DNA of 64,000 nucleotides from Hemerocallis citrina (taxonomy: Eukaryota; Streptophyta; Magnoliopsida; Asparagales; Asphodelaceae), in the NCBI GenBank assembly GCA_017893485.1, contig CM030364.1:247331818-247395817 (forward strand), given 5' to 3'. Made by a program: the position numbers and the translations under genes. Below, piece after piece: positions 52,679 through 62,701 of the stretch (the stretch's first letter is position 1; the number at the start of each line of letters is the position of its first letter). Below the pieces are notes generated by a model. The model made no database searches. It was not told where the DNA came from and saw nothing but the letters and a program-made list of their open reading frames with translations.

Positions 52679-54417
52679 GCACGAACTTGTTATGGACAAC
52701 CCCCAAGTAGTGGTTGCGGGGTGGACAAAGACACACGAATGTAAGATGACTGTCTTTATTCAATTAATTTGATTTTGCTTTAATAAAATAGTACATTATG
52801 TAATTGATGTTTATTGTTATTTGTTGTGTAGGTCGAGTCGGGTCCGTCTTCTTCGCCAAATCAGCCAAGCCCTTCTACTTCGCCAATTCAGCCGGGCCCG
52901 TCTTTTTGGGAAATGAACCAGGCCTTTCTTCATCATCTAATGTTCCACCGGTGGGTCCCGGTCCTCTCGACCCAAGACTCTTGACCTTGCAAGGACAACA
53001 TCATTCAAAGGACGTGTGAGACAGACAATCAACGGAGTGTACTTTGGGGGGCACGCCACTTTGCCAATGTATCTACATATCCACGAGTTGTTACGGGATT
53101 GCGGGTTGTACAACATCGCTTTAATGAGTTCAATTAAGGTCGAACGTCCTCTTCTAACCGCCCTTCTCAAACGTTGATGTCCGGAAACGCACAGCTTTCA
53201 CTTGTCGGTAGGGAAGATTCTATCACACTACAGGATATTGCAGTGATCACAAGTCTTCCCATCAATGGACAGGTCATAAATGGAACGATGGGCTTCGATC
53301 CATGGTTTTTTATCATAGAGCTATTGTCGGAAAGTCTCTTCGGTTGATATGGTTGAAGGATACTTCCACAAATAAGTTGAATGAAGATTCGAACGACCAC
53401 CAAGTCAAGTGCTATTGCATGACATATATTATGTCATTGTTTGGAGGTGTCAAGTTTCCAACTCCACTGGTATTTTCGTTCCCTTAATGTACTTACCTCT
53501 AATCGCATATCTTGGAACCGTTGGGGCGTACAGTTGGGGTAGTGCAGCATTGACTACATTATATAGGAGTTTGTGCAACTGCGCTCTTGGTGCGAGTCAG
53601 ATGAATGGATCGATGTTGTTGCTACAAGTATGGAGTTGGGAACAAATACATATTGGGAGACCCATAATTAGTAGGCAATCATCAAAGTGGTGGCATGTTC
53701 CCGGTGACCCTCACATGAAACCACCACAATGTGTATACTGGTCTGGATCTCTAACATGGAGGGCTAACCCAAATCACTACTTGACATACTACAGGGACGA
53801 GTTTGATACGTTGATGGATGACTGTGTCAAGTTGGAGCCTTATACGGAGGAGCATTTAGCGAGATTGCCACATGTGTGCACGATGACTCGTGAGCTGTGG
53901 TTGACAAGAGCATCTCTTGTCAACTTCAAGATAGTGGAGTCCTATTTTGTCGATAGAGTACTTCGACAATTTGGTCTCCATCATAATATTCATGTCGCAC
54001 AACCATTTAATGCCGATTTGCATGGTGTTACCGGTATGGGTCTACAACCGTGTCACGATTGGACCGCTTGTTTGCATACCCACGTCGATATATGGAACAA
54101 TCATCGTTTTGATCACGTGATTGTTAATATTCTCCCATTCGATGCCGATTTACATGGACCGTATATGATGTGGTATCAGAGAATGACACGACGTTATATA
54201 TCCCAAATGCCTGTGGGTGTGCAAGTACCGACTTGGCGACGAGACGTTGATCCAACTGACGACCATTCCGTTTATTTACTAATGTTTCAACCGAAGGCAA
54301 CATTGATTCGGAATCTCGTAAGTTTTATTTTGTATCTGTTCATTTTACATTACACATATACATATACATTATACATTATGCATTTAATACATGTTATTTG
54401 TTTGATGGCCCAAACAT
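52530..54417 (+). pseudogene. Plant mobile domain (PMD) gene of the Mutator-like element
   Basis: A probable first exon, about 52530-52740, includes a Gly run encoded by a poly-G tract, then a GTAAGA donor; the next exon starts after the AG at 52829. It gives VGPGPLDPRLLTLQGQHHSKDV, a stop, then in other frames GHATLPMYLHIHELLRDCGL and ETHSFHLSVG. The best part is 53409-54417, one 338-codon frame with LIAYLGTVGAYSWGSAALT, LLLQVWSWEQIHIGRPI, YRDEFDTLMDDCVKLEPYTE and IVESYFVDRVLRQFGLHH, the conserved PMD core (MAIN/MAIL1-like). A GTAAGT follows RNL at 54317. PMD proteins of plants act in silencing and genome stability; transposon versions are known. Upstream stops and frame changes suggest a pseudogene. 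Confidence 0.8.
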
Positions 54418-55369
54418 GGATTTAAGCAAAAGAATACTCGAAGGTGTGACAAATTCTCGATGTTTTTTTGTGGAGTATAGCTTTACCGCATGCTGGATTG
54501 TTTCTTCACTTTGAAACTTCTGCCCAATGTACAATTCGTTTTCGTTCGATGAACAGAACGACTCTTGTGAAACTTGATTTACTCTCGCACTTTTTGACAT
54601 CGCCTCGGTAACATGAACATTAACATTATTGAAGGCATCATTAACATTCACGTCATTATCGTTTCTCTCATTTATATTAACATTTACATATCCATCTTCT
54701 GCCACTTTGTCATCATTTTCTACACTCTCATCAACTTCATCGTTGGTTTCTTCATCTTCTTCATCATCATCTAATAATTCGTTATTAACGGTATCATTTT
54801 TAAATATTCCAAAGACATTGTCATTTTGAACATAATCAGGAACCGAACTAGGTTGACGTGGCAACTCAAATTTTGTAGGATCCGGGTTTGTTGTATTTGT
54901 GAACGTGTCTTTTTGTGGGGACGATAGGATTGCATGTGATGTTTGAACTGGGTTAGAACTCATTCCATATGTCAGTACTTCTCGTACGAAGCTTGAACTA
55001 AGATTAGCATGTGGCTACGTATTAATAATTTTGATTTGCTGAATATATAATTCCAATGCGGACCAACTATAATTTGGATCAAGTGTCCCAGCAATATGGA
55101 CTTTAGAGCGTTGTCATTTGATCGGGCACAGTCATAAAATATCGACCTTCACCTTTTTTCGCTGCATAATGAACTAAAATTTTAACATTCCATTGATCTC
55201 TAACTCAATTAGTAACCTGATAAATTTTCTCGACTAGTTTTGTCATTGTAATTGTACAGGGTGCCCAAATTATTTCAGGATCAACAGCACTATAACAACA
55301 ACCTAGCTTTTCTTCATGAATAATCTCACCACCAAAATAAATCCAAATAGGAATACCGTAATCCATACC
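54415..55369 (-). pseudogene. mudrA-like transposase, N-terminal part only
   Basis: Read leftward from an ATG at 55366-55368: MDYGIPIWIYFGGEIIHEEK, then a region ending KILVHYAAKKGEGRYFM, the N-terminal fold seen in MULE transposases. 54394-54963 continues with an Asp/Asn-rich acidic stretch (LLDDDEEDEETNDEVDES) and LYIGQKFQSEETIQHAVKLY followed by STKKHREFV, the start of the Mutator DNA-binding domain. The DDE catalytic core and SWIM zinc finger are missing, cut where the gene meets the PMD gene head-on. Confidence 0.75.
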
Positions 55370-55967
55370 TACACATATTTATACAAAAATGAGAGTCATT
55401 ATCAAATCAACCCAAGTGTACACGATAAAAGGTTATACAAATCATACCTTCAAATCAATGATCGGGAAGATTGAGCAATTATGAGTGTGAAGAAGACGAC
55501 ATAGAGAACTTGCTTTCAAAACAATCCTCTTTATAATATCCTGAATTGAACTTTATTGTATTGGATGATGGATTTAGGGTTTTGGGAGTGGGAGGAGAGA
55601 GGAATATGAGGGTATGAAGAGGACCCCTTGAGATTTGGAGAGTTTTTTTTTTGGGTGAGAGCACGAATCTAGAAGCTAGGATTTCGGAGTTGGAAGAGAG
55701 AGTGGAGAGAGAGATAAGTGAAGAGAAGAACGAGACAACAAGTTTGGGTTTATAAGAATGAGACAGCGAGTGTAGTACAAACACACTAGTTGTCTCAGAC
55801 ATCGAGTCTAAATAAAGCATTTTTTGAGTTTTTCTTAAAGTTAGACTCACTATTTAAGATAGCGATGGGATAGCGAGTTGGACTATTTTGGTAATTAGTT
55901 TTGCAAATGGGTTAGTTCAATAAATACTTTCAAAAAGTTGGTCATTTTGGAAAAAATCGTTGTGGAA

Positions 55968-56126
55968 GTACAAAGATTGTCTGAATTCCTCCAAGTTCCA
56001 AGGGAATAGCCCTATCTTCTCCACCAATACATGCACATGTTTCGTCCTAATTTAGCTACTGTATTCATTATCTATGAGTGTTGATTGCAGGGATAGCTAA
56101 TAATATTGCATTCTTGCATATCATAT
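55968..56126. other. Short spacer, no feature
   Basis: Unrecognised AT-rich sequence between the Mutator-like element and a small hairpin. Confidence 0.4.
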
Positions 56127-56221
56127 AATAAATGATGTTTGGGCATATCATCATAATACTAATTACGATATATAATAATTACTGTTATGATGTTATGATG
56201 ATATGCCCAAACATCATTTAT
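56127..56221. repeat. ~95 bp hairpin (short MITE-like palindrome)
   Basis: The arm ATAAATGATGTTTGGGCATA (56129 onward), continuing TCATCATAA, is mirrored by TTATGATGATATGCCCAAAC and ATCATTTATA ending near 56221. The loop is AT-rich. The arms are almost perfect. Confidence 0.75.
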
Positions 56222-56255
56222 AAGAATGATATAAGAGAGAGAGCAATGGATGATC

Positions 56256-59200
56256 TAAGGATGGCATCCGGGCTGGGTTGACCCGCGGCCGTCCATAACC
56301 CGTCCACTCGATCCAGACCCGCAACTATGCGGTTCGGGTCCGGGTCAAACCCGCGGATATACCTGAGTGGACCCGGGTCGAAAAAGTAGAAAACCAAACC
56401 AGCTCGATCCCTTTGATCAAGTCTAACTCGCCCGCCAGCCTGCGTGTTGACCCGCGGGTTTGGATCCGTTCGATCCGATCGGGTCAAACGTTTGACCCGC
56501 GCGGGTCGAACGGTCAGAAACAGACCGTTGGGGCTATTTTTTATTTTATTTTATTTTATTTTTTGTTTATTTTTTGTTTTTTCCCTTATAAATACTCCCT
56601 TAATTCAATCTAAGAATTTCCACACCTTACTCTCTTACTCTCTCTACTACTACTACTCAATTCAATCTCAATTCAACAAAGAAGTGAAAATTTTCGATCG
56701 TATCGAATTGTGTTGATTCAACTCTCAACTACGTCTACTTCAACTCCTCCAAGAAAGAAGCGCTCTCTCTCTATCTCTTTCAAGTTTCAACGACTATAAG
56801 ATTATCAACTACTCTCTACTTTTATTTTATCTCTCATTTGTATATTCGATTATCCGCGAAGAACGGTATCAAAATTTCACAACCCCTATTGTCTTGAATA
56901 TTGTTGTACCATATTTGTCTGTTGGTTTTTTGCTTTTCACTCTCTCAACCCTCCTATTGTTTTTTAGATTTTATTTGTTAACATATACCTCCTAAATTGT
57001 TTTCTATTATTTCACATACACTAGTAAAATACTAGAAATCTTTTTTTTTCACATACACTATTACCATGTCTAGATCACGACGTAGCGACTGTAGCCAAAG
57101 TGGACAAGATTCCACCGGCACTTCACGTCGACCTCTAATAGTCCCACAAATTGAACCCGAATTTACATAAATCTTATGGTAGGAACTCACGATATCTCTA
57201 CATACGCAATTGATGAAGAAATGCATAATGTTGATACACAAACACAACAAACCGAACCCATTAGTAGTAAAAAAACTAGAGGAGAAATAAGTGATTGACA
57301 CATATTTTATGACTATATCCCCGATGAGAATAATCCGGGTGTAGGACATAAGATTTGTAAACATTGTGACAAGAGTTACAAATGGAAGAATTGTGAGGGA
57401 ACAAGTACAATTAAACGACATGTTTTAAATACACAAAGATTTAGTACAAGACCAACAAGGTCAACAAAAAATCAACCCTAGGACCGGACAAATAGATAGC
57501 CAACCCTATGATCACGAACTTATTCGTCGGAAAATGGCCCGACTAGTTATTAAGGATGAGCTTCATTTTTTGTATTTCTAGAGTAGGAATGTAGAGTCTT
57601 TCAACCAAAATACAATAAATCCACATTTTGGAAGAATTCCTAGAAACACACTAAAGTCTGATTGTTTTAAACTTTACAACGAAATGAGAGACGCTTTAAT
57701 TGCACTCTTGTATTCTTTAACTTGTAGAGTATCGTTAATTTTCAATTGTTGGAAAGATTGTAACGATATTCCGACGATGGGCTTAACTTGTCATTGGATA
57801 GATAGTGATTGGATGATTCAAAGGAGAATTGTCTCACTTGGGGCTTTGCTGTATCCCTATAGTGGACTAGTTATTGCAACATGTATTTTAGAAGTTTGTG
57901 ATTTATATCATCTCGTGATAAAATTTATACTATTAGTTTTGATAACGCATCTAACAACAATGCTTCGATTAGTACATTAGAAACATAATTAGCTCCTCCA
58001 TGTAATAAAATTTTTCTTGTTAGATGTGTGTGTTATATTTTAAATTTATGTGTATAAGATGCATTGAAAGTAGCCGATTCATATATAGTTGCAATTAGAA
58101 ATTGTTTACATTTTATTGCTTCGAGTGGTCCTATGCTTCAAGAATTTAAAGGATGATGCAAGCTAGGGAAATATATTTTAGAAAATTTTCTAAAGATGTT
58201 AAACACCGATGGAACTCTACTTTTGATTTACTAAATATTGTTACTCAATACAAAGATATTATAAACGATTTTTGTCTTGCAAAAAACATGGAAAATTTTC
58301 AAAAGACTCCCCAGTTATGGTATTTTACCGAATCTTTATTACGATTTTTGGAACCTTTTAAAACCGCAACTTTGAAATTTTCTACATCTTATGATTCTAC
58401 TTCTAGTAGTTATTTTATTTCAACCATTACTATGATGCAAATTTTTCAAGAAATGATTTCGGACAAATACATTAGCCATATTATTGTTCCCACTTATAAA
58501 TTTTTTTTTGAAGTATTTTAATCATCCTCCTATGTTGTATTGTATCCTCGTATCAAATTAGCTAGTACGAAAAGTTTGATTGAAATATTTTTTACTTTAC
58601 TTGAAGATAATTCCAAATATGATTGTAATGAACTTTTAGCTAGCTTTGAATCGACATTGAATAACTTGTATGTTTATTATGATAAAACTTTTACATCTAG
58701 TAGTACAACTAGTATAATTACTTCTTCTTCTTCTTCTTCTATTTCTAGAGGTAAGAGTAAGAGTACATTAGAAGATGTCACTGCTAATTTACTTGCTCGT
58801 ATTCAATCAAAAAAAAACCTATGATTAATGCACCTAATGAATTAAATTGGTATAGTCAACAAGATAGTGAAAGTTCTAGTACTAAGATTAAAGTGCTACA
58901 ATGGTGGAAAGAACATGAAAATCTTTTTCATATTCTTTCACATATGGCTAGAGATCTAATAACTCATCATGTCTCCACAGTTGCTTCCGAAAGTGCTTTT
59001 TTACAAGTGACAGAGTTCTAACAGATTACAGGAATTGCTTGAAGCTGGATTCGTTGAAAATGCTCGTGTACACTGAAGATTCAATCTAACTCTATGCTAT
59101 CTCGAACTCTAGATTGTCCTCTTAAACATGTAATTGAAGAAATTTGTATATTTTTTTAACAGTATTTGTATGTAAAAAAGTTGTAAAAATTTCATAGAAG

Positions 59201-59643
59201 TTGAAATGAATAATATATAAAATTTTGTTTAATTCTTAATCTCTTATACTTGTTGTACAATTTTTATTTATTTATTTTTTAAGGTTAAAAGAGGGGTTGT
59301 ATGTAAAAAACTTGCAAAAAAATCATTGTAGTTGAAATGAATAATCAATAATATATGCATTTTTCACTCTTATATAGTTATACTTGTTGTAAATTTTATT
59401 TTATTTTAGTGAAGTTATGAAGAAAAAAAATCAAACTGACCAACCTGCGACCCGGCCCGACCCGACCCGAAACAGGGTCAACCCTAACGGGTTTATGGGT
59501 CGACCGGATCAAAGTTTCCAATAATGAACCCGGCCCGGCCCGGTCCAGTTAAAGCTCAAATCCGACCCGGACCCGCTCAAGTATGGTTTCAACCCGGGCA
59601 GGTTCGACCCGACAGGGCCCGGTCAACCCGAATGCCAACCCTT
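56256..59643 (+). mobile_element. Second, degenerate hAT transposon (3.4 kb)
   Basis: Ends TAAGGATGGCATCCGGG and, reversed, AAGGGTTGGCATTCGGG, flanked by GGATGATC (56248-56255) and GGAAGATC (59644-59651), an 8 bp TSD with one mismatch. GC-rich arrays of GGGTCAACCCG and GACCCGGCCC motifs lie inside both ends, as in the other hAT. The two elements are related but clearly diverged. Confidence 0.8.
57066..59070 (+). pseudogene. hAT transposase relic
   Basis: Starts MSRSRRSDCSQSGQDST (ATG about 57066) and is then broken many times. Recognisable blocks are IRRKMARLVIKDELHF, SFNQNTINPHFGRIPRNTLK, MGLTCHWIDSDWMIQRRIVS, GALLYPYSGLVIATCIL, KDVKHRWNSTFDLLN (58153-58521), and the C-terminal dimerisation domain ELNWYSQQDSESS ... 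WWKEHENLF ... VSTVASESAF (58821-59021). Stops occur between nearly every block. Confidence 0.8.
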
Positions 59644-59659
59644 GGAAGATCCCACATAT

Positions 59660-60454
59660 ATATATATAGTCAATCTATTATGAGCTAGCTGGCGAGCTGA
59701 ATTTCTTATCGTGTGCCGAAGATCTGGGCCATTCGATCACTATCCAACGACTCAGATTCGCTCCGCCCAAACTGGCTAAGTGTGAGGGGCAATTTGGTAA
59801 TCTCCTAATTTTTTTTAATAATCTTTATCTCCTATTCATTTCTTTCTTCTCATCGGTTCGTTCTTCCAATCCCAAATCTCCAGCTCAACAAAACGCTAGC
59901 GAAATCCCGATCTCCGTTACCAAGAAATCGATCTCCAGTACTCCCCCAAATCGATCCCCTAACTGACTCTCACTCCCTCCGCCGCCCTCTGACAGACCCC
60001 TCCCCTGCCCCCGACGCTCCACCCCACCGCGTGAGATTGAAGGGAAGGCCTCGACTTCCCGCAGCCCATACTGAAGCCCTGTGGTGTTGTGTTTTCAGTG
60101 GAGATGCATCATCAAATCAAAGAAGAAGCAACAGCAGAGATTTGTGGAGATGGTGAAGCAGTTGGAGAAGATGGAGTGGAAGAAGAAGAAGAAGAAAGGG
60201 AAAGATCATGTCGGCTCGCTTTTGCTTTTATTTAGTTTCGAGCTCTAATACTTCATTGTTTCGATGGGTTTGCTCATAGTAGTGTGAGTTGAAAGTGGTT
60301 TTGTTAATAATGATCTTTGTAGCTAGTTTATTAAAGTGGTTTTGTTAAAAATGTTTTAGGTGTCTTTGTAGTTAGTTTATTACATTCTTACAGCATTTAT
60401 ATAAGCTCACTCACTATGAGTTTTCAGAATCAAGCTAGTATGAGGTTGTTGCTC
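59660..60454 (+). other. Transcript-leader-like segment with a small frame; gene not identified
   Basis: CT-rich DNA (59830-60000, TCTCCGTTACCAAGAAATCG) resembles a plant 5' UTR and is followed by a short frame at 60104-60235, MHHQIKEEATAEICGDGEAV then a Glu-rich stretch, 43 residues. I recognise no family. It could be the first exon of a gene split by the giant inverted repeat, or a non-coding RNA. Confidence 0.3.
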
Positions 60455-62691
60455 GAATTTTTTCCCAAACCGACCTGTTTTTTGAAAGTTTTTCCCAAAC
60501 CGACCTATTTTTCTTTTTAATTCTCAAAACGACCTACTCGGTCTTGGAAAGACCGAGTCTTTCAAAGACCGCACAATCATTTTGATAAATACTTTTGAAA
60601 GTGGGTCAGTTTGGTAAATACTTTCAAAAATTGGATTATATTGGTATTTAACTATAATTATTATAGTGAATATTATTGACCAAGGTGAGTTCTTGTCCTT
60701 CATTTAGGTGCATATTTCTCTCCACTAGTCACTGAAAAATAATTGCATCTTTTTCTTTGATTAACCGACTGAAATATTTGCTGCTGCATATCCTATCTCT
60801 CAATTCTTATCTACTGGTGTGATGGGTGTTGTCCTAAATCTAGAAAGAAAAACATTATTGGGTCTAAAATCATTACATGCACGTGTTTAAAACTTTCAAG
60901 ATCGTCTGAGCTAATTTCCTTAGTAAAACTCTATACTTTGTATGGTCTTTTTATTTTTTCATCTTTTGTTGTTATCTATTTGCCTTTTTATTACCAGGTT
61001 AATACCTGAAAAATAAGAATACAATGATGCAGGTTATTTATTTTTCTAGTTGTAATCTATACAATATATTATGCTAACTCACTTTTGGTTCAAGTATTTT
61101 TCTAATTTTTTCTTTTTAAAACAAAAAAAAAAGGATAACAAATATATGAGGCAACTTCCCACTCCTTCTCCATCCAAATTTTGAAGTGCAATTATATTTC
61201 TTAATCAAACCTTAAAAAACATGCAATATTGTATATATGTTATCGGGAGAATTTTTTTTTCAAAAATAGTCCTCATAATTGTTCACTTTTCAAAAATTGT
61301 GTGCAATGTATTATTACATAGTGTTATATTTAAAAGTTATGTGTAATACAGTGGTAATTATGGAATTTGAATCCTCTTGGTGAATACGATATTATTATGA
61401 CCCTCAAAAGAACACTTGCAAAATAAAAATATAGGAAAGTGTAGGTAATAGTGGCCTAATAATAAAGAAAATAAAGCAGCAATACTGATATTCAAAATCG
61501 CCACCTTTAAGTTTTAACTAACCAAACAAAATAATATAAATTGAAAATTATGTTGAAGAACATGTGAAACAATGGCACTAATGTACCGCAATTACGGATT
61601 TGAATCCTATCCAGTGAAATACTAATTCACTAGAGTCGCCCATCTAACCACACATCTTGTTGATCATTTGTTGATCATAACAGAGGGCACACATTTTGAT
61701 GCAAGATGTATAGTTAAATGGGTCAGTAAACGTCTCTAGAGAATTATTCACCAAGAGGATTCAAATTGCATAATTATCACTGTATTACACATAATTTTTA
61801 AATATAACACTATGTAATAATACATTGCACATAATTTTTGAAAAGTGAACAATTATGAGGACTATTTTTGAAAAAAAAAAATTCTCCCGATAACATATAT
61901 ACAATATTGCATGTTTTTTAAGGTTTGATTAAGAAATATAATTGCACTTCAAAATTTGGATGGAGAAGGAGTGGGAAGTTGCCTCCTATATTTGTTATCT
62001 TTTTTTTTGTTTGTTTTAAAAAGAAAAAATTAGAAAAATACTTGAACCAAAAGTGAGTTAGCATAATATATTGTATAGATTACAACTAGAAAAATAAATA
62101 ACCTGCATCATTGTATTCTTATTTTTCAGGTATTAACCTGGTAATAAAAAGGCAAATAGATAACAACAAAAGATGAAAAAATAAAAAGACCATACAAAGT
62201 ATAGAGTTTTACTAAGGAAATTAGCTCAGACGATCTTGAAAGTTTTAAACACGTGCATGTTATGGCTTTAGACCCAATAATGCTTTTCTTTCTAGATTTA
62301 GGACAACACTTATCACACCAGTAGATAAGAATTGAGAGATAGGATATGCAGCAGCAAATATTTCAGTCGGTTAATCAAAGAAAAAGATGCAATTATTTTT
62401 CAGTGACTAGTGGAGAGAAATATGCACCTAAATGAAGAGACAAGAACTCACCTTGGTCAATAATATTCACTATAATAGTTATAGTTAATTCTGAAAGTGT
62501 TTACCAATATAATCCACTTTTTGAAAGTATTTACCAAACTGATCCACTTTCGAAAGTATTTATCAAAATGACTGCGGTCTTTGAAAGACTCGGTCTTTCA
62601 AAGACCGAGTAGGTTGTTTTGGGAATTAGAAAGAAAAGTAGGTCGGTTTGGGAAAAACTTTCAAAAAATAGGTCGGTTTGGGAAAAAATTC
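60455..62691. mobile_element. Giant inverted-repeat element (0.93 kb arms) with 10 bp TSD
   Basis: Left arm 60455-61387 and right arm about 61740-62691 are nearly identical inverted copies, from GAATTTTTTCCCAAACCGAC at each tip to TTCACCAAGAGGATTCAAAT next to the loop. The 10 bp GTTGTTGCTC flanks it perfectly (60445-60454, 62692-62701). Subterminal motifs CAAACCGACCTA, CGGTCTTTCAAAGACCG and TATTTACCAAACTGATCC resemble those of the Mutator-like element at 51614. TSD length and tips suggest a non-autonomous Mutator relative. No protein is encoded; a transcript would fold into a ~930 bp duplex. Confidence 0.85.
61560..61735 (-). repeat. Possible tRNA-derived SINE or tRNA relic in the loop
   Basis: On the minus strand TGGTTAGATGG (61640-61650) fits the polymerase III A box with one mismatch. 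GATTCAAATCC (61596-61606) fits the B box with one mismatch and lies about 33 bases downstream, a tRNA-like spacing. No full cloverleaf and no clear A tail were found, so the limits are nominal. Confidence 0.3.
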
Positions 62692-62701
62692 GTTGTTGCT
62701 C

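Larger units (their letters stand above)
51614..55958. mobile_element. Mutator-like element carrying a plant mobile domain gene and a mudrA relic
   Basis: TIRs begin GAATTCTTTACCAAAATGACC (left) and, reversed, GATTTTTTCCAAAATGACC (right end 55958). They are flanked by 9 bp repeats CTTGTGGAA (51605-51613) and GTTGTGGAA (55959-55967), with one mismatch. Both subterminal regions contain GACTCGCTATCTCA-like motifs. Inside, a plant mobile domain gene points right and a transposase N-terminal relic points left. The catalytic transposase part is absent. Confidence 0.8.

Noticed and set aside
53302..53487. Separate small gene before the PMD frame
   Set aside because: It is the PMD coding region in a shifted frame.
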